A stretch of DNA of 64,000 nt, from positions 297,326 through 361,325 of the forward strand of contig MNCI01028786.1 in the NCBI GenBank assembly GCA_015680685.1, written 5' to 3'. Each line of letters starts with the position of its first letter. Positions within the stretch are counted from its first letter, which is position 1. This document shows positions 22,815-35,042 of this stretch, in pieces. The notes under the pieces are model-generated. The model did not search any database. It had not been told where the DNA came from and was given only the letters and a program-made list of their open reading frames with translations. Both the position numbers and the translations under genes were made by a program. Source of the DNA: Gnetum montanum (taxonomy: Eukaryota > Streptophyta > Gnetopsida > Gnetales > Gnetaceae).

Positions 22815-24838
22815 ATGTTTTCTTCTTCACATAAAAGCATTTCACTGCCTAGGATTAACACAAGAGACAATTGGCAGCATAACACACGTAACCAAGATCC
22901 ACCAGTTCCTCAACAGTTTCATATGGTATATACTCATTCCGATGAGTATGTACTCGATTTCACCTTTACTCTCCACCAAGATGAACAACTGCGTTGGAGA
23001 GACTTGGAGGGTAACAAAGTGTTGCCTCTAGACCGATCAGTCCCCAACATGCTCCTTCATGCTCTAACATGAATAGGCATGCCACTTTTATATGCAAAAT
23101 ACATTGCATGCGATCATGACACAAGGGACTATCATCCCACAGAAGTGCAACGTCAAAGGGACTTGTAACAGGAGAGATACCATACATCCTTGAAGGGTAA
23201 ATGGCCCCATAACGCTCCGCACGTCTTGAGCGAAATTGAGGGTGGTGAACCTGCTTCAATAGGTTCCCCAAAAAATGATGTTCCTCCTCCTAACGATGAT
23301 CAGGAGATGGTGTATCAAAACCTCGACTCTACTATTCACAACCCTAGTTCTAATACCCATGAACACAAAGTGTTCAATGAGGGAATATGAACATACGATA
23401 AGGACGAACATTCTGATCGTGATCACGATCAAGGCCAAGACCACTGAAGAGAAGGTAGAAAACATCGTCATGGCAATGGTTCTCCTTCTTCTTCACCTTC
23501 ATCGTCACCTTCACCCTCTCCTTTAGTGTCTGAATGCAGTCATAGGAAAACCAATCGTGAGGATAAAGGAAAACAGAGTGAAAAACATCGACGAGACAGT
23601 TGAGAATGAGGATGAGGGCACTCTAAGGAATCAAGGCATAGAAGAAGGGAGAGTAGGGAACCGTGTAGACACCATAGACGCTATGAACGAGATGATCACG
23701 AAGAACCCCTGCTCGTAACTAGAAGCATGCTAGATATAATGGAGGCCATAAGAGATCCAACAAGGCACCAAAAGGATAGTAGGATCAAGAGGTTAAACAT
23801 GAACAACATCCCACGATTTGAAGGGGGATACAACGCTGATCCTCAAAATCATTTACAAGCATTCCATGATGCATGTGCCTTGCAAAAATAGAAAATGAAT
23901 GGCAAAAACTGAAGTTGTTCCCAAGGACACTAGTGAAAGAAGCAGAAAGCTGGTACCGGTCCTTAGAACCAGAATCCATTCGAAGGTGGAGTACAATGTT
24001 AACTTTGTTCAATGATAAGTATCAAACATACTCCAGAGTGTCTAACCTATGGAAAAAAATCCAAGAATGGAAGCAAGGAAATCATGAACTCTTGGATGCT
24101 GCCATGGGCCACTATTACACACTGTTACATCATTGCCCTGGCCATGGTTATTCGCAGCGGGATCAACTACGCCATCTCATGGATGGACTTAGACATGAAA
24201 CAAGAAAAACCTTTGGGACATATGCCCAAGGAAGATTATCAGAGCTTAGGTCTCATCAAATTCATAGCTTGCTAGAGCAAGTAGCCAAAGAAGAAGGTGA
24301 GCTACGAAAGAGAGAAAGTGCAGAAGAATACAACCGAGATCCTTCCCTCCAAAAAAGGGGAGTGAGATTTTGTGAGAAGGAAGAAGAGGCACCATTCAAA
24401 GAGATGGTGAATAGGAAAACTTTTCCACTCCAAAAGTTAACAACAAAAGTATCAGCAAAGGTAGACCAAACGTGGGACTCCCTGGATAGTAGGTTTGAAA
24501 CTGTTTTTAAAATTGTAAAGGAGTCTAGGGAGCAAGGTATTGACCATGACAAAAAGAAAAAGAGAGAAGTGGACAATGCACATAACAAGGGTAAGGGCAA
24601 AATGACCATCATAGAGGAGGTTGTGGATTCAGAGATCGACAATGACGGTGGATGCAAGATATGCCAATACGAACATCCTAAGGGATGTTGCCTAGTGATC
24701 TCACATCTACAAGAGTCTAGGGTGTATGCACTCAACCAACGACTTAATAAACGGCAAGCACCTCGACGGTTACCTTATCCCCAAGGTAACCCAAGGCAGT
24801 TCCACCAACCTTCAACATATTATCCAAGTGGAACTCAA
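22815..24838 (+). pseudogene. E3 gag
   Basis: Starts at ATG 22815 (MFSSSHKSISLP). The N-terminal frame to 23072 has 'HMVYTHSDEYVLDFTFTLHQ' and 'DEQLRW'. Frame 23190-23390 continues ('VLSEIEGGEPAS'). A shift leads to the long open frame 23873-24844 (323 codons). That frame holds the Retrotrans_gag core: ESWYRSLEPESIRRWSTMLT, then 'YQTYSRVSNLWKKIQEW', 'YSQRDQLRHLMDGLRHETRK' and 'LLEQVAKEEGELRKRE'. After a charged linker comes the knuckle CKICQYEHPKGCC (CX2CX3HX4C) near 24654-24692. It is the best-preserved gag in the window. It ends abruptly at the 3' LTR junction. Confidence 0.85.
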
Positions 24839-24844
24839 CATTAG

Positions 24845-25617
24845 TGATGAGCCACAATATCGCATCCGCCACGCGATATCGTGTCTTGCCTCATCTTCTA
24901 TAAATAAGAGGTAGCGCCCTTTGTTTCAAAGTAGTAAGAATTAGACCCTTAGCTAGATTCTTGTAGTTTAGTCATTCCAAAGTTACAATAATTTCTGTGT
25001 GCCCGCAGTAGGAGTCATAGAGTGAACAGATCTTTATTCGAGCAATCTGTACCTAAGCACACATTTGTGTACAACAATAAAGACGAACTTTATGATAAAC
25101 CTTGTAGCATACGGATTAAGATAATTAGTAATTAATTATTGTTGAATGTTTAATGCTTTTCTAGTTAATTAATATCTTTCTCAACCTTCGACTCTCTTAG
25201 TTAAGTACACCCAGTACGACTGCTTCGAGCATGCGTGTAGTGCTTAGTAGCCTAGTAACAATTAGCGTTTGGTAATTCCAGTAGTTTTACACTAGTTCAG
25301 GATGTGTACGACAAGTGGGAATGGATACTAGTGTTAGGAACAATTAGAAACTAGTTAATGTAAGTTAGTTACTTAGTTTTCTCTCCCTCTCCTTGTTAGC
25401 AGAAGACATAAAAAGATAAAAGCTATAAAAATCAATACCTCAAGCTTACTTAACCATACAACCGTGACAATACAAGTAAGTTTGGGAAGACAACAATTGA
25501 TTAACCCTGAGTGTTCCATTAAGGTGCGTAAGCACTTAGTCCTTGGAGTTCAACTGGATCATGCGTGAAATGCTCATATTCGTATGGTTGAGTGTAGGGG
25601 TACCTCGCCACTCATTA
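24845..25617 (+). repeat. E3 3' LTR
   Basis: 773 bp, TGATGAGCC to CTCATTA (terminal C to T), TATA box at 24899-24906. It is shorter than the 818-842 bp of E1/E2 LTRs. It is followed by the TSD copy ATTAG. Confidence 0.88.
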
Positions 25618-26160
25618 ATTAGTCATGAGAAAAATGTCTCAATTTGATTTAAGAGCTATGCAGCATTTTAACTTTTTTGATTTACAAATTTTTATCTTTT
25701 TCTCATATTTAATTATTTTCCTCTTTTTATCATTTTTATTATTTATTTTAAAATTTTTCATTTCTTATTATGCTTCCCATTTCTTAATATTTTCCTATTT
25801 CTTATAAGATTTTTTATTTTCTTGGGGTTTGTTACTTTATGCTCATGAGAATATATTTCATATTGTTACTAATAAAATTGCCAATCATAGTGTTGAAATT
25901 TTATGCTCATGTGTTGAAATTTTGTTTTATGTTGTTAAACTATGGAAGGAATAATTGTGTATGGTAGTTATACCATGTCATCCATCACCTCATTTCCATT
26001 AATAAGAGGTATATGCCATGGGAATAATATGATTTCTATCACATTAAAAAATAAAAGGAAAGCTTTTTATTCTTTAGACTTCCAGCCTAGATCTTCCTTG
26101 CCTCACATTAATTCATTATTACTCATGTTTTTATTATCCATATGAAATGTCATTCAAACA
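25618..26160 (+). pseudogene. E4 continuation after E3 (pol tail and T-rich post-pol DNA)
   Basis: 'tcatgagaaaaatg' at 25623 resumes E4 at the homologue of E2 43625. A long T-rich tract to about 25850 mirrors the T-rich stretch at 43670-43800 in E2. Beyond about 25900 the match is lost. The open frame 25942-26145 has no recognised domain. Confidence 0.55.
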
Positions 26161-26184
26161 TTTTTGTTCCCTTATTATCTCACT

Positions 26185-26453
26185 AGAATGGCCTGTGATC
26201 AATGTCTAAAGTTAGTCCTATGTCAAGGGTAACAATATAATAATTAATTTATTTATGTGAAGTTATTCTTGGAGTATCATTGAAAAGGCATGTGATCCAT
26301 GTATGAAGGTATGTTATTTCCAAGAATCCCATGGTTTCTTGGACTAGTCCCATCATGTGACTAAAAAGGCACATGAGCCATGTTTGTATATACTCCTTTG
26401 ATGGGATTGGCATTGGCTATGAGGCTAGAAAGGTAAGTAATCCATGCCTAAAG
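26185..26453 (+). repeat. Degenerate tandem repeat, four units
   Basis: Four variants of 'aaaggcatgtgatccatg' start at about 26185, 26282, 26362 and 26424, with intervals of about 97, 80 and 62 bp. Each is followed by related 'taaagg/tgaagg' and 'cccat/aatccc' phrases. Confidence 0.5.
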
Positions 26454-27325
26454 GATCTTCTTTAACCAATGGTCAAGGTTTATACACCAAACCCCAAAAA
26501 TTAATTAATTATTTTAAAAATGCTAATGTTTTATGTTCCATTTTTCTTATTAATTTTCAATGTCTTCATGTGGTGATTAGTAGTCTCATGGTGGTGGGCC
26601 CAAGATGACATAATGCAATGTTACTAATAGGGATTAAACTTGGTCTTGAATCTCGATAGATACATATAATGGTCATTTTAATGATATCTCATGTAACACC
26701 CCTATTAATTATCTATAAAATATCCTATAAATAACTAATAGAGATGCCACAAAAACCCAAGGATCCGAATTTAACCTTGATCTACTAACTCAAAAGGAAA
26801 TGACAAAATAGGTAAAACTTATTAATTATGAGCAAAAATATAATAAAGAAATATAGCAAAAAATTTCATGTTCATCATGTACATAATCAAATAAAATTTT
26901 ATTAAATACAAATAGAGTTTTGTGCAGCCATAAAAACTAGATGTCGAAAAATTTCTCTAGGTACATCATAATATAGTACATGAAATAATGATCCTAATGA
27001 CTCTTGTTTCACCTCAGTCAAACATTTAGAAATAAAGTTATTTGCATTTTAAGTTTACTGAATTAAATAATAAAATATTAATATAATAAATAATACTAAA
27101 TTTTCCTAAACATATTGCATGTGTCAAAATGAAAAATTTTCCTAGCTATTCAGGGTTCTCTGTATTGAAATGCAGGAGGATTCAAAACCCCTCAAATAAG
27201 AAAGATTATTTTATTTCCCTCTTCATGGAGCATAAAGGTTCTAGGCCAAAGTTATGGGCTAGACAAAGTTTCTAATAAAATATTCAAAAATATTTCCAAG
27301 TCTAGAAATGCCACAAATTTTCCAA
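26454..27325. other. No gene recognised; AT-rich
   Basis: Contains TGTAACACCCCTATTAATTA at 26693, which resembles the start of some plant LTRs, but no matching end or partner was found. No coding signal. Confidence 0.5.
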
Positions 27326-27326
27326 A

Positions 27327-27605
27327 AATCCAAAGAATGTATATTTTATCCAAGCATCTCGAGAGGCAAGGTCTTGGTTATCCTCATTGCCAACTAGAAA
27401 AATTAGGTCTTAGAATAACCTCACTATCAAGATTAGCCTTTAAATTATTTAAATATCCAAAAATATCACTAGTTTATCTAGCAATAATCCAAAGAATGTA
27501 TATTTTAACTAGGCATCTAAAAAGACTAGGTCTTGGTTACCCTCGCTACCATAAGATCTCATCGACAGCTCTTAGAATAACCTCACTACTATCATTAGAT
27601 TATCC
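27327..27605 (+). repeat. Two-unit tandem repeat of about 157 bp
   Basis: The unit starts 'aatccaaagaatgtatattt' at 27327 and again at about 27485. Both units continue 'aggtcttggttaycctc' and 'tcttagaataacctcactat'. The two units fall in one open frame (27337-27636) that therefore repeats 'RMYIL-(K/R)HL-R-GLGYP' and 'LRITSL'. This is probably non-coding satellite-like DNA. Confidence 0.65.
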
Positions 27606-27639
27606 TTGTGAGCCCAAACAAGTCACTCATGGATGAGTC

Positions 27640-30470
27640 TTGGAAATACACTCACTACTACCATCCTTAACATTCAAGGCACACATATCATTGCAAGGAT
27701 AGGTCTTTACTATGCTTCATCGCAACTCCACTAGACTCAACTGCTTAGTGCCATGGTCTCAATCCATAGCCTTACATAAGCTTACGAATTAAAATCCAAG
27801 GTAGGATATCCATCTAACAACCTTTGTTCCCATGGGATGGTTCACACTAAAGAACACTCCACTACCACATGTGGATGGGGACATCTAAAAGATTCACAGC
27901 TCCTTTCACCAACTAAGCAAAACTCTTCCCACAAATATTATTATTTTATTCCAATAATCCAAAAGTTGTCCCAAATGGCCAAAAATCCATAATAGCTCAA
28001 ATTCCATAAAATTCTCTCAAAATCATGTTTATGTTATGAGCTAAACCAAAACCCATGTTCATATCAAAATCTAATCCAAAATATTCATAAAATGTCCAAG
28101 AAGCAAGTTGGATAGAATTGCCATAATTCCAAAAATTTTAGCATAATAATCAAAATTTTAGAAGAATAATAGAAGACCAAGAATCATAGATAAGGAATAG
28201 AAAATCCATAACAAAATAAGTTAGTCATATGAAAAGAAAACTAAAATAACCTTTCTTACTTGTGCTGGCAAAGCTCCTAGAATTCTTTTACAAATGAAGA
28301 AGAAAGGGTAAAATATGTCTTTCACAAAAAACATGATGAAACACAATTTTGAAAAATGATAGTTTTGAAACCAAATGATGCAAAATAGTAGTAGAAAACA
28401 AGCAATTGAAAGGTGATGGAGAAAATGCAAGGCAAAGAGGAAAAGTTACATATATAACATTGTTATATGTTATATAACATATAACTTATATTCTTTTTCT
28501 TTCATTTCACATGTGAACATGCTTAATGGTGTTTGAATTTTTCCTTTTCCTTTTCTTTTAAATTTTATTTTTAATTTTTTTAAAAATCATTAATATTTTA
28601 TAAGTTCAATATTAATTTTTTCCCTCCAATTAATACCTCAATGTTTAAACAATCATAACATGTACATTAGGACTCCAAATCAAATTTTGTTTCAACTTAT
28701 GGAATTCTTATCAAGTGCTCTACTAAATTGTATACTGAGATCTCACCTAAGTTTCACCTATCATAGTTGCCTAGTTCAAACACCAAAACTTTTACGATAT
28801 TTTATCAAAATAAAACATGTGATCTCTCGAAAACCATAACTTCAATTATAGTGAACCAAAGGTAAAACCCTATGTTTTTGAATGTTTCAACCACATTGGT
28901 TAGGTCAAATTCTAGGTAGGACATCATCCTAAGGTATTTTCTTAACCAAGCCAATTTATGCAATATTTAATTATAATTAAAAATGAAGTCCAAATCCTAC
29001 TTTAATGACAGCAGTTAACAAGGTAGATGTTTTGGGTAGGGTTAGGGTTTAAAATTGCTCTATGAACAAAGTATTATATAATCACATATGAATAATAGAA
29101 TAAAAAATGCATAATAAATGATAAATGTACATAACTAAATTTGCATAAAGAATAAAATATGCATAATCAAATACTTGTAAAGGAATGATAATTAACAAAA
29201 AGGAAAAATTCCAAGGGTAATTGAATTTCAACATTTAATCATAAAATATTCATAAGATCTATGACAAGCTTAAATAGTAGTGAAACAAAGGATAGAAAAT
29301 TTTAACAAAATACCTTAACTAGAATATTGCATTCACTTATGTAAGAAACTACTAACAACAACAATAATAACAATAAGCTAATCTATTAAAACACATCTTA
29401 CAACATTAAAGAATTAATCATGTGTATTAAATTAAATAATTAAATTTATGCAAATTTCTTGTTGTGACACCTCACATGTAAGAACCGCTATAACCATAGT
29501 AAGATACATGATGTTTCAATTCTCTAATCCCTACTTATTCCATTCTACCTCACTAACATATTACAATTATGAATTAGTACAGGATTCCAATCATGTTGGT
29601 TGTGCATTGTTTGGAACAAGGACATAATCAACATTTGACTTCTAAAATATTCACACACACCTATAAGAGTGGTTATGCAAGGGCATTATGGAGAGAAGCT
29701 TACTTTAGAAAGAACCCACTTGCATAACTATTGTTGATCATGACCAAGAACTAAACTCACACGCTTCAAACCATCATGTATAGCTCCTCTGAATTCCTGC
29801 ATTATCATGAAATCCTCTTCTCATAATTGGTTTTTTCCAAGCCTCTTCATTCTTTGCTGCTTTTGGATTCTATAAGACTAGTATTTCATGTTTTCAACTA
29901 TTTCAAACATTAGTAAGACCCACACTCCAACCTATTAGCTATTAGTAGGCTTTGCAACTCATGAGATGCACCAAAAAAATGCTTTTTTTTTTTAGTAAAA
30001 ATCTAATTCAAACTACATTTTGCATTGGATGTAATATCACATCACTTGTGTTATTTTTTCTGTAATATTGCAATCATAAAAACTATAAATACTTAACATC
30101 TCCTTTTCATTTTTCACATTTTTCTTAAAACACAAGGTGAATTTCTATAGTTTCCATAACCTAACTCATGAACCAAAAGCTCATTTGAATTCATTCAAAA
30201 ACCTATAACCTCTTGGAGTTGAGCTATTCACCATGGGGGCCACTATGATATGAACTTTAAACCTTTCTAACACCCTCATTTTTTAATGTTTAAGGTAATT
30301 AATCATAAAAATCATTAAAATTAATTACCAATTTGATGTTTTAGTTGCCTTAGGATCTGGGAAAAATTACTTCACAATTACCTTGTGCCATAAATGTCAT
30401 ATTTTTCAAAATTTTAGCCTAACCAAAAGATAGACAAGGGTTAATATCATGACAAATAAATATTGGATGC
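27640..30470. other. No gene recognised; AT-rich, repeat-derived
   Basis: Long A/T-rich stretch. A short inverted region at 28448-28492 repeats 'ttatatgttatataacatata'-type words. TGTGACACCTCACATG at 29464 resembles an LTR start but has no partner found here. Open frames are short and featureless. Confidence 0.5.
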
Positions 30471-32670
30471 TAACAATTGATCCTTTGGTGATTGTAGATG
30501 GTGTTGAGATGTGTTCTCAATGTCATTGGACCTTTGCAACCTATGGACAAGAGGCCTAAGGGTGGACATGAATGTGGAAGGGACTAGCTACAGTAATCCT
30601 AGGTTGGGAGGCAAGTGTAGGAATATCCAAAGTTGTAATTAATGCACTAACTGGCAATCCAAACTTAATAGTCTATACAGAGAGAAGCACTAGCACTAAA
30701 AGCAACAACAGAAGTTATACATGATCTTCATGATAAGGGAGTTATGACCAATGTGCTTCCCAAACTTAACTTCATGATCTTCTTAGAGTTTGATACATAA
30801 GAGGTAAAAGAGCAACTGTATACATCTTCATTGTGGCCCACCTTGTCCACCAATAACAACTGGTTTCTAGGGAAAACTCACATGTTCTAGAATAATATGA
30901 AGTCAAATTCCAATGTCTAAAGAGGAGATGTATCTATCTCCTTTATCATTAAGGCCATCACTATAGCACTTGGAATCCACAACCAAGGAATTTAAGTTTG
31001 TAGAGTATCTATCAAATTTGACCTATGGTATTCAAGATAAGAAGTGCAAGTTTCTTACAACTTCCAAAAAGATGGAATTTAAGATAGGAATGTGTCATAT
31101 ATTCCCATGATTTCCTTTAACTAAATTTCATTCTTTACAACCCATGGGTGTGTAGTCCTAAGTGGATTATATCTAGCAAATCTAGCTCGTCTCCTCTTTC
31201 TCAAGACTGAGTATAGAGTTAAAGGAAACCAATTTGGCAAAAAGACCTTACCATTCCCATGTCTTATTCGGAAGTTATGAAAGCAAAAAAAAATTGTAAG
31301 ATACACGAATAACATTATAAGAAGAGCAAAAAATGCCTCATTGACCAAAATCATGAAGGCACAAACCACCCAAACAATGATAAGAAATGGCAACTCCACT
31401 AAGAACCAAGGCCACAACTGCAAGCACTTCTACAAATAGCAAGTACATCCACTCTAGTAATGATCATACTAGCAACAAGAACCATAGGTGTTCAACCAAG
31501 CACCACAAGGATTAATGCTTTAGGTATTAAAACTCATGTACTTATGGTTGATCCTAGAGTCTATTACCTTATAATGAGCCACTTGAAGGAATCATTTCAA
31601 GCTGTGAGTTGGGGGCCCTGATATTTGACCAACATGTTCAAGATCATCAGAGCAATGTATCCCATCATCAGGAAAGTTTCAATGAATATGACATAGGATG
31701 CTTGGGCACAAATCTCCAAAAATGTGATTGCATTTCATGTCACTCTTGGATCCCATGATGGAGTGACCATTATTGTAATGCCTAACAAAAGATAAAAAGA
31801 AGCTACAAAGCTATTCACTAATCACATTAGTATGAAACCCAACATTCTTATTAAACCAATTCCTAATTTCATTATCACTGAAGACATCTAAGTGTTCGCA
31901 AGGATGGTATTTGATCAAAAGAAAGCATGAGCATAACTCAACATGAGAATGCATTAGACAAACTACTTCAAACAAGATAGACAATTGAAAACAAGTTTGA
32001 CATTCCTAAAGATTTTGTTTCCCTATAATCTAAGCTCATCCCAACCAAGGGAAAATTGGTGCTATCTAAAGCCTAATTACAACAAGAAGGGTTGGATATC
32101 CAAAAGTTGAAAAATGAAGTAGCGCAACTTTGTGTCCAGCTTAACAACCCACTACAATTCATGGATCCCAAGTAGCTCAACTAATTCAAAGAAGATGAAA
32201 TCAATCATTTAATAGCCAAGCAGCAATAAGTGGAGTTGGAATGAAGAAGATAACAAAGTATGTGTTGCTAGCTGAAGCAACCATACGTAGCCATCTTAAA
32301 ATGATTGTCATGTTACAAGAGGAAAATATGGACCTAGCAATTAAAAAATAGAGATTAACACAAGTGGTGTACAAATAAGAATAAATGAAAGCAAGCCTAA
32401 GCCATCTTCATGAGTAATGGGTAATGGGTGAAGGTAGGTTTGAAAATCAAGAGACTAGCTAGGGAGAATCATAATTTGCACATGTCATAGCTTTGGGTAA
32501 TTCAGCAAAGGTCCACAATTGTGATTAGGGCCTAATTAAATAAAGGAAAAAGGTAGGAGGTACTCAAGAAGCACTATAGAGATGAAGTTGGCCTAAAGAA
32601 GAGAATTACCAAGAAAGAAATTTAAATGGCAAGATCAAGTTGAACACTACTTTGCAGTAATCAATGAATA
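30471..32670 (+). pseudogene. Degenerate coding-like region, unknown element
   Basis: Short protein-like phrases on the plus strand are scattered among stops: 'IVDGVEMCSQCHWTFATYGQ' near 30490, 'VTLGSHDGVTIIVMPNKR' near 31735, then a charged, probably helical part 'LKNEVAQLCVQLNNPLQFMD' near 32105. Codon-like texture suggests an old element ORF, perhaps gag, but no family is recognised and no boundaries can be set. Confidence 0.3.
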
Positions 32671-32673
32671 CTG

Positions 32674-33246
32674 TGTGACATCCCATTCATGAATGTCATG
32701 GCAAACATCAAATATATGTTATGTTAAACGTTATGCATAAGAAGATAACATAGCAAACGTCCAAGATACGTAACATTTGACATTAAGCGTAAAGAAAATA
32801 GTAGGGAAAATGTAGAAGGAAAAGAAGAAGAATGCTTTATTGATGCAAAATCATGTATTTGGATCAAGATCTAAGAGTGTTCCTTGGGGTTTTCTTCCTT
32901 AGGCATCTATCTCTTAGAGGCAATCCAGCACTGCCACCACAATTAGACCTATCATCAACCAGATGGGATGGCGAGTCCTCTTCCTGTCCTGCTTCACCTA
33001 GCTCCCATTACTCATCTTTATCGACTCTACAACTCCATGTTGGCATGACCTATAAGCCTAAGGCTAAATGCCTTAGGTCAAATGTCCAAAGGTCACCTCG
33101 AGAGACATGTCTATTATTACAATGCACCCTTTCAGGTCTCTATTACAACTTCCCTTTCAGGTCTTGTTACAATAATGATAACACTTATTATGAAGAGGCA
33201 TCATCCTCGTTATGTAGTAGCATCATTTGGAAATGGAGACATTACA
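32674..33246 (+). repeat. Dispersed repeat copy A (LTR-like ends)
   Basis: Begins TGTGACATCC and ends GGAGACATTACA, an imperfect terminal inverted match as in LTRs. However, the flanking 5-mers (TACTG, ATCTA) do not match. The 32895-33246 part is shared with 54126-54512. The right side is in direct orientation ('cccattactcatctttatcg', 'gtcacctcgagagacatgtc', 'gaggcatcatcctc'). The inner 84 bp is in inverted orientation relative to copy B. It contains an open frame 32853-33278 without recognised domain. Confidence 0.6.
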
Positions 33247-33956
33247 ATCTACCCTCCTTAGGTTTCATTCATCCTTGAACAAGTTCATGTTCACTATCTT
33301 TTTCCAAGTCCAATGCTTCGTTTATGCTCCTATGCTCCAATAATTTGATTTCTCCTTTTGGGCTTAAAGTTGTCTCTTGCTTATTCTGCAAACAAAATAT
33401 ATGTGAGAGGAATATATATAAGTATTAAATATTATTTTATTAATACTTACCTCATTTTCTAAGATAATGACAAGAGTTGAATTAGGGATCTCCCAACCAC
33501 CAATCACCAATCCCAACCAGGGTCACACAAAGTGCAACTCATATCTAGTTATCTAAGTGAAGGTGGGGCAAATCCTTATTCTTAACTTTTATTACCTTAG
33601 ATATTTTATTTATCTATTTAAAATATAAATTAAATAATAAAGAAAATTATAAATAAAAGTAAGATTAAAATACTTTCTAATCTTGATCAACCTTAGGAAT
33701 TAATGGAAGTAATTGTAATTCTACCATAAGTGATATATGATTAGATGGTCTTGTTCAGGATGGAAGGGCTTGATCTTGATTCTTCTCAATTTCTTCTTTA
33801 GAAATTAACTCTAGTAACTTGGTAACTTGGAAATCAAAAATTGTACCAAATATAATCTAGGGTCTCAATGAAGACTGAAGTTAACCCATCTTCACTAATC
33901 ATGGTAGAGTAATTGGTAAACTATGATTCTTGATGAATACTATTTATCAATAGCAT

Positions 33957-34295
33957 CTATTCCTGAATTCTGGGATCTGATTTATCTATTGAAAATTCAA
34001 AGTAAGCAGAATATATACTAGCTAATGGAATTGCATGTTGAATTGATGGGAACATCTTCTTCAAATCGGGTTCATCTTCCAAGGATTCATATACACATCC
34101 ATATTTTAAGAATTGATAAACATTACTTCCAACTTTCACATTAGAGTCTTCAAAAATAACAATAGGCACGAGATCAATATGTCTTAAGAATAACTTATTC
34201 TTCAAAATTTCCTCTATTTGCTTAATCAAGTATGCTCCTTGGCACAGTCTAACATTTGAACATGTTGATTTAACAATTAAACATGTGTTAACCAT
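33957..34295 (-). CDS. Unrecognised 112-codon open frame
   Basis: Not recognised. The frame reads as ordinary globular protein: 'AYLIKQIEEILKNKLFLRHI', then 'VPIVIFEDSNVKVGSNVYQF' and 'YESLEDEPDLKKMFPSIQHA'. It has no low-complexity bias, signal peptide or membrane segment. A second minus-strand frame (34288-34470) lies just upstream in a different register ('SLAMGISIPIPTRIGEDGIQ'), so the two could be exons or a frameshifted gene. Neighbours are unrecognised DNA and, 750 bp away, the E2 LTR. It may be a piece of an unknown element or a host exon. Low certainty that it is expressed. Confidence 0.25.
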   Translation of the reverse strand: MVNTCLIVKSTCSNVRLCQGAYLIKQIEEILKNKLFLRHIDLVPIVIFEDSNVKVGSNVYQFLKYGCVYESLEDEPDLKKMFPSIQHAIPLASIYSAYFEFSIDKSDPRIQE

Positions 34296-34827
34296 GCATA
34301 CATATCTTTCTGATAACTAGATTTTTAGTATCACTACCAAAGCAATGTGACTTCTCTTGAACCTTAACCATTCTTTCTTTTCCATGATTTGAAGTTCTTT
34401 GGATCCCATCCTCTCCAATTCTGGTTGGAATTGGTATAGAAATTCCCATGGCAAGACTTCTTGTAGGCACAAGACATCAACATCCAAATCTTATAACTCT
34501 ACTAAGATGTGTGGATATCGATACTCATGTCAATCCAAGGCCCATGGTGGACATAGCAGATATTATCTTTCATTAGCTAGGGATCTTGCAAGCACATTGT
34601 ATGTTGAACCTTTCATTTTCATTCTTGGATTCTGTCCTGGGTCATTTCTCTTCATGGGTATCATACACTTTGTGGAATGAGATTATAACTCTCCATGTTG
34701 TTCTACTGTATGATTTGATTGTAAGACAAATTGATATACATCTTCTTGATTGTTCTGGTTCACCAATTGATTAACTAATTTGGGTTGGTAACATTTAGCT
34801 ATATTACCTAGATTATTAATGATCTTT

Positions 34828-34844
34828 CCCCCCCCCCCCCCCCC
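34828..34844 (+). repeat. Homopolymer of 17 C
   Basis: An uninterrupted poly-C run in AT-rich sequence, 198 bp upstream of E2. It may be real or an assembly artefact. Confidence 0.9.
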
Positions 34845-35042
34845 AAGAACAGTTACTCCAGTAGTGTAACTAATTACACACTAGGGGTTAGTTATCTCCA
34901 TTTGTAAAGGTTAAACACTTAATCTCAAGGCCCAAAAGGTTAGATTTATTCATCCCAATAATTATATTTTTAGGCATGGTTAGTTACCATTGAGTTCAAA
35001 AGGTTGAAAAATGTTGGAAATGACTATTCATATGTTAAAAAT

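Larger units (their letters stand above)
22422..25617 (+). mobile_element. E3: gag-only deletion derivative, nested in E4
   Basis: Truncated 5' LTR (22422 to about 22732), gag, then a whole 3' LTR (24845-25617). A perfect 5-bp TSD, ATTAG, lies at 22417-22421 and 25618-25622. Both flanks are E4 pol: 'tccttcaacattag' then 'tcatgagaaaaatg' match E2 'tccttccaactcag' and 'tcatgagggagatg' at 43610-43640. Primer site, pol and polypurine tract are all missing. The 3' LTR is preceded by TCAACATTAG, identical to the outer 5' flank. Confidence 0.88.
33247..35042. other. Mostly unrecognised DNA upstream of E2
   Basis: Contains one 112-codon open frame (33957-34295, minus), listed separately, and a run of 17 C at 34828-34844. 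Nothing else can be supported. Confidence 0.5.

Noticed and set aside
24262-24735. 157-codon minus-strand open frame
   Set aside because: Antisense shadow of the intact part of E3 gag.
24836-24849. ATTAG before the E3 3' LTR as evidence of an independent solo-LTR insertion
   Set aside because: The outer 5' flank and the sequence after 25617 already form a TSD with E4 on both sides; the inner copy is better read as duplicated flank.
26693-29475. TGTAACACCC and TGTGACACC as ends of a long Tekay-like LTR
   Set aside because: No matching partner, no terminal CA with TSD and no primer site after it.
32674-33246. Copy A as a proven solo LTR
   Set aside because: Ends look LTR-like but the flanking 5-mers do not match and copy B gives no clear left end.
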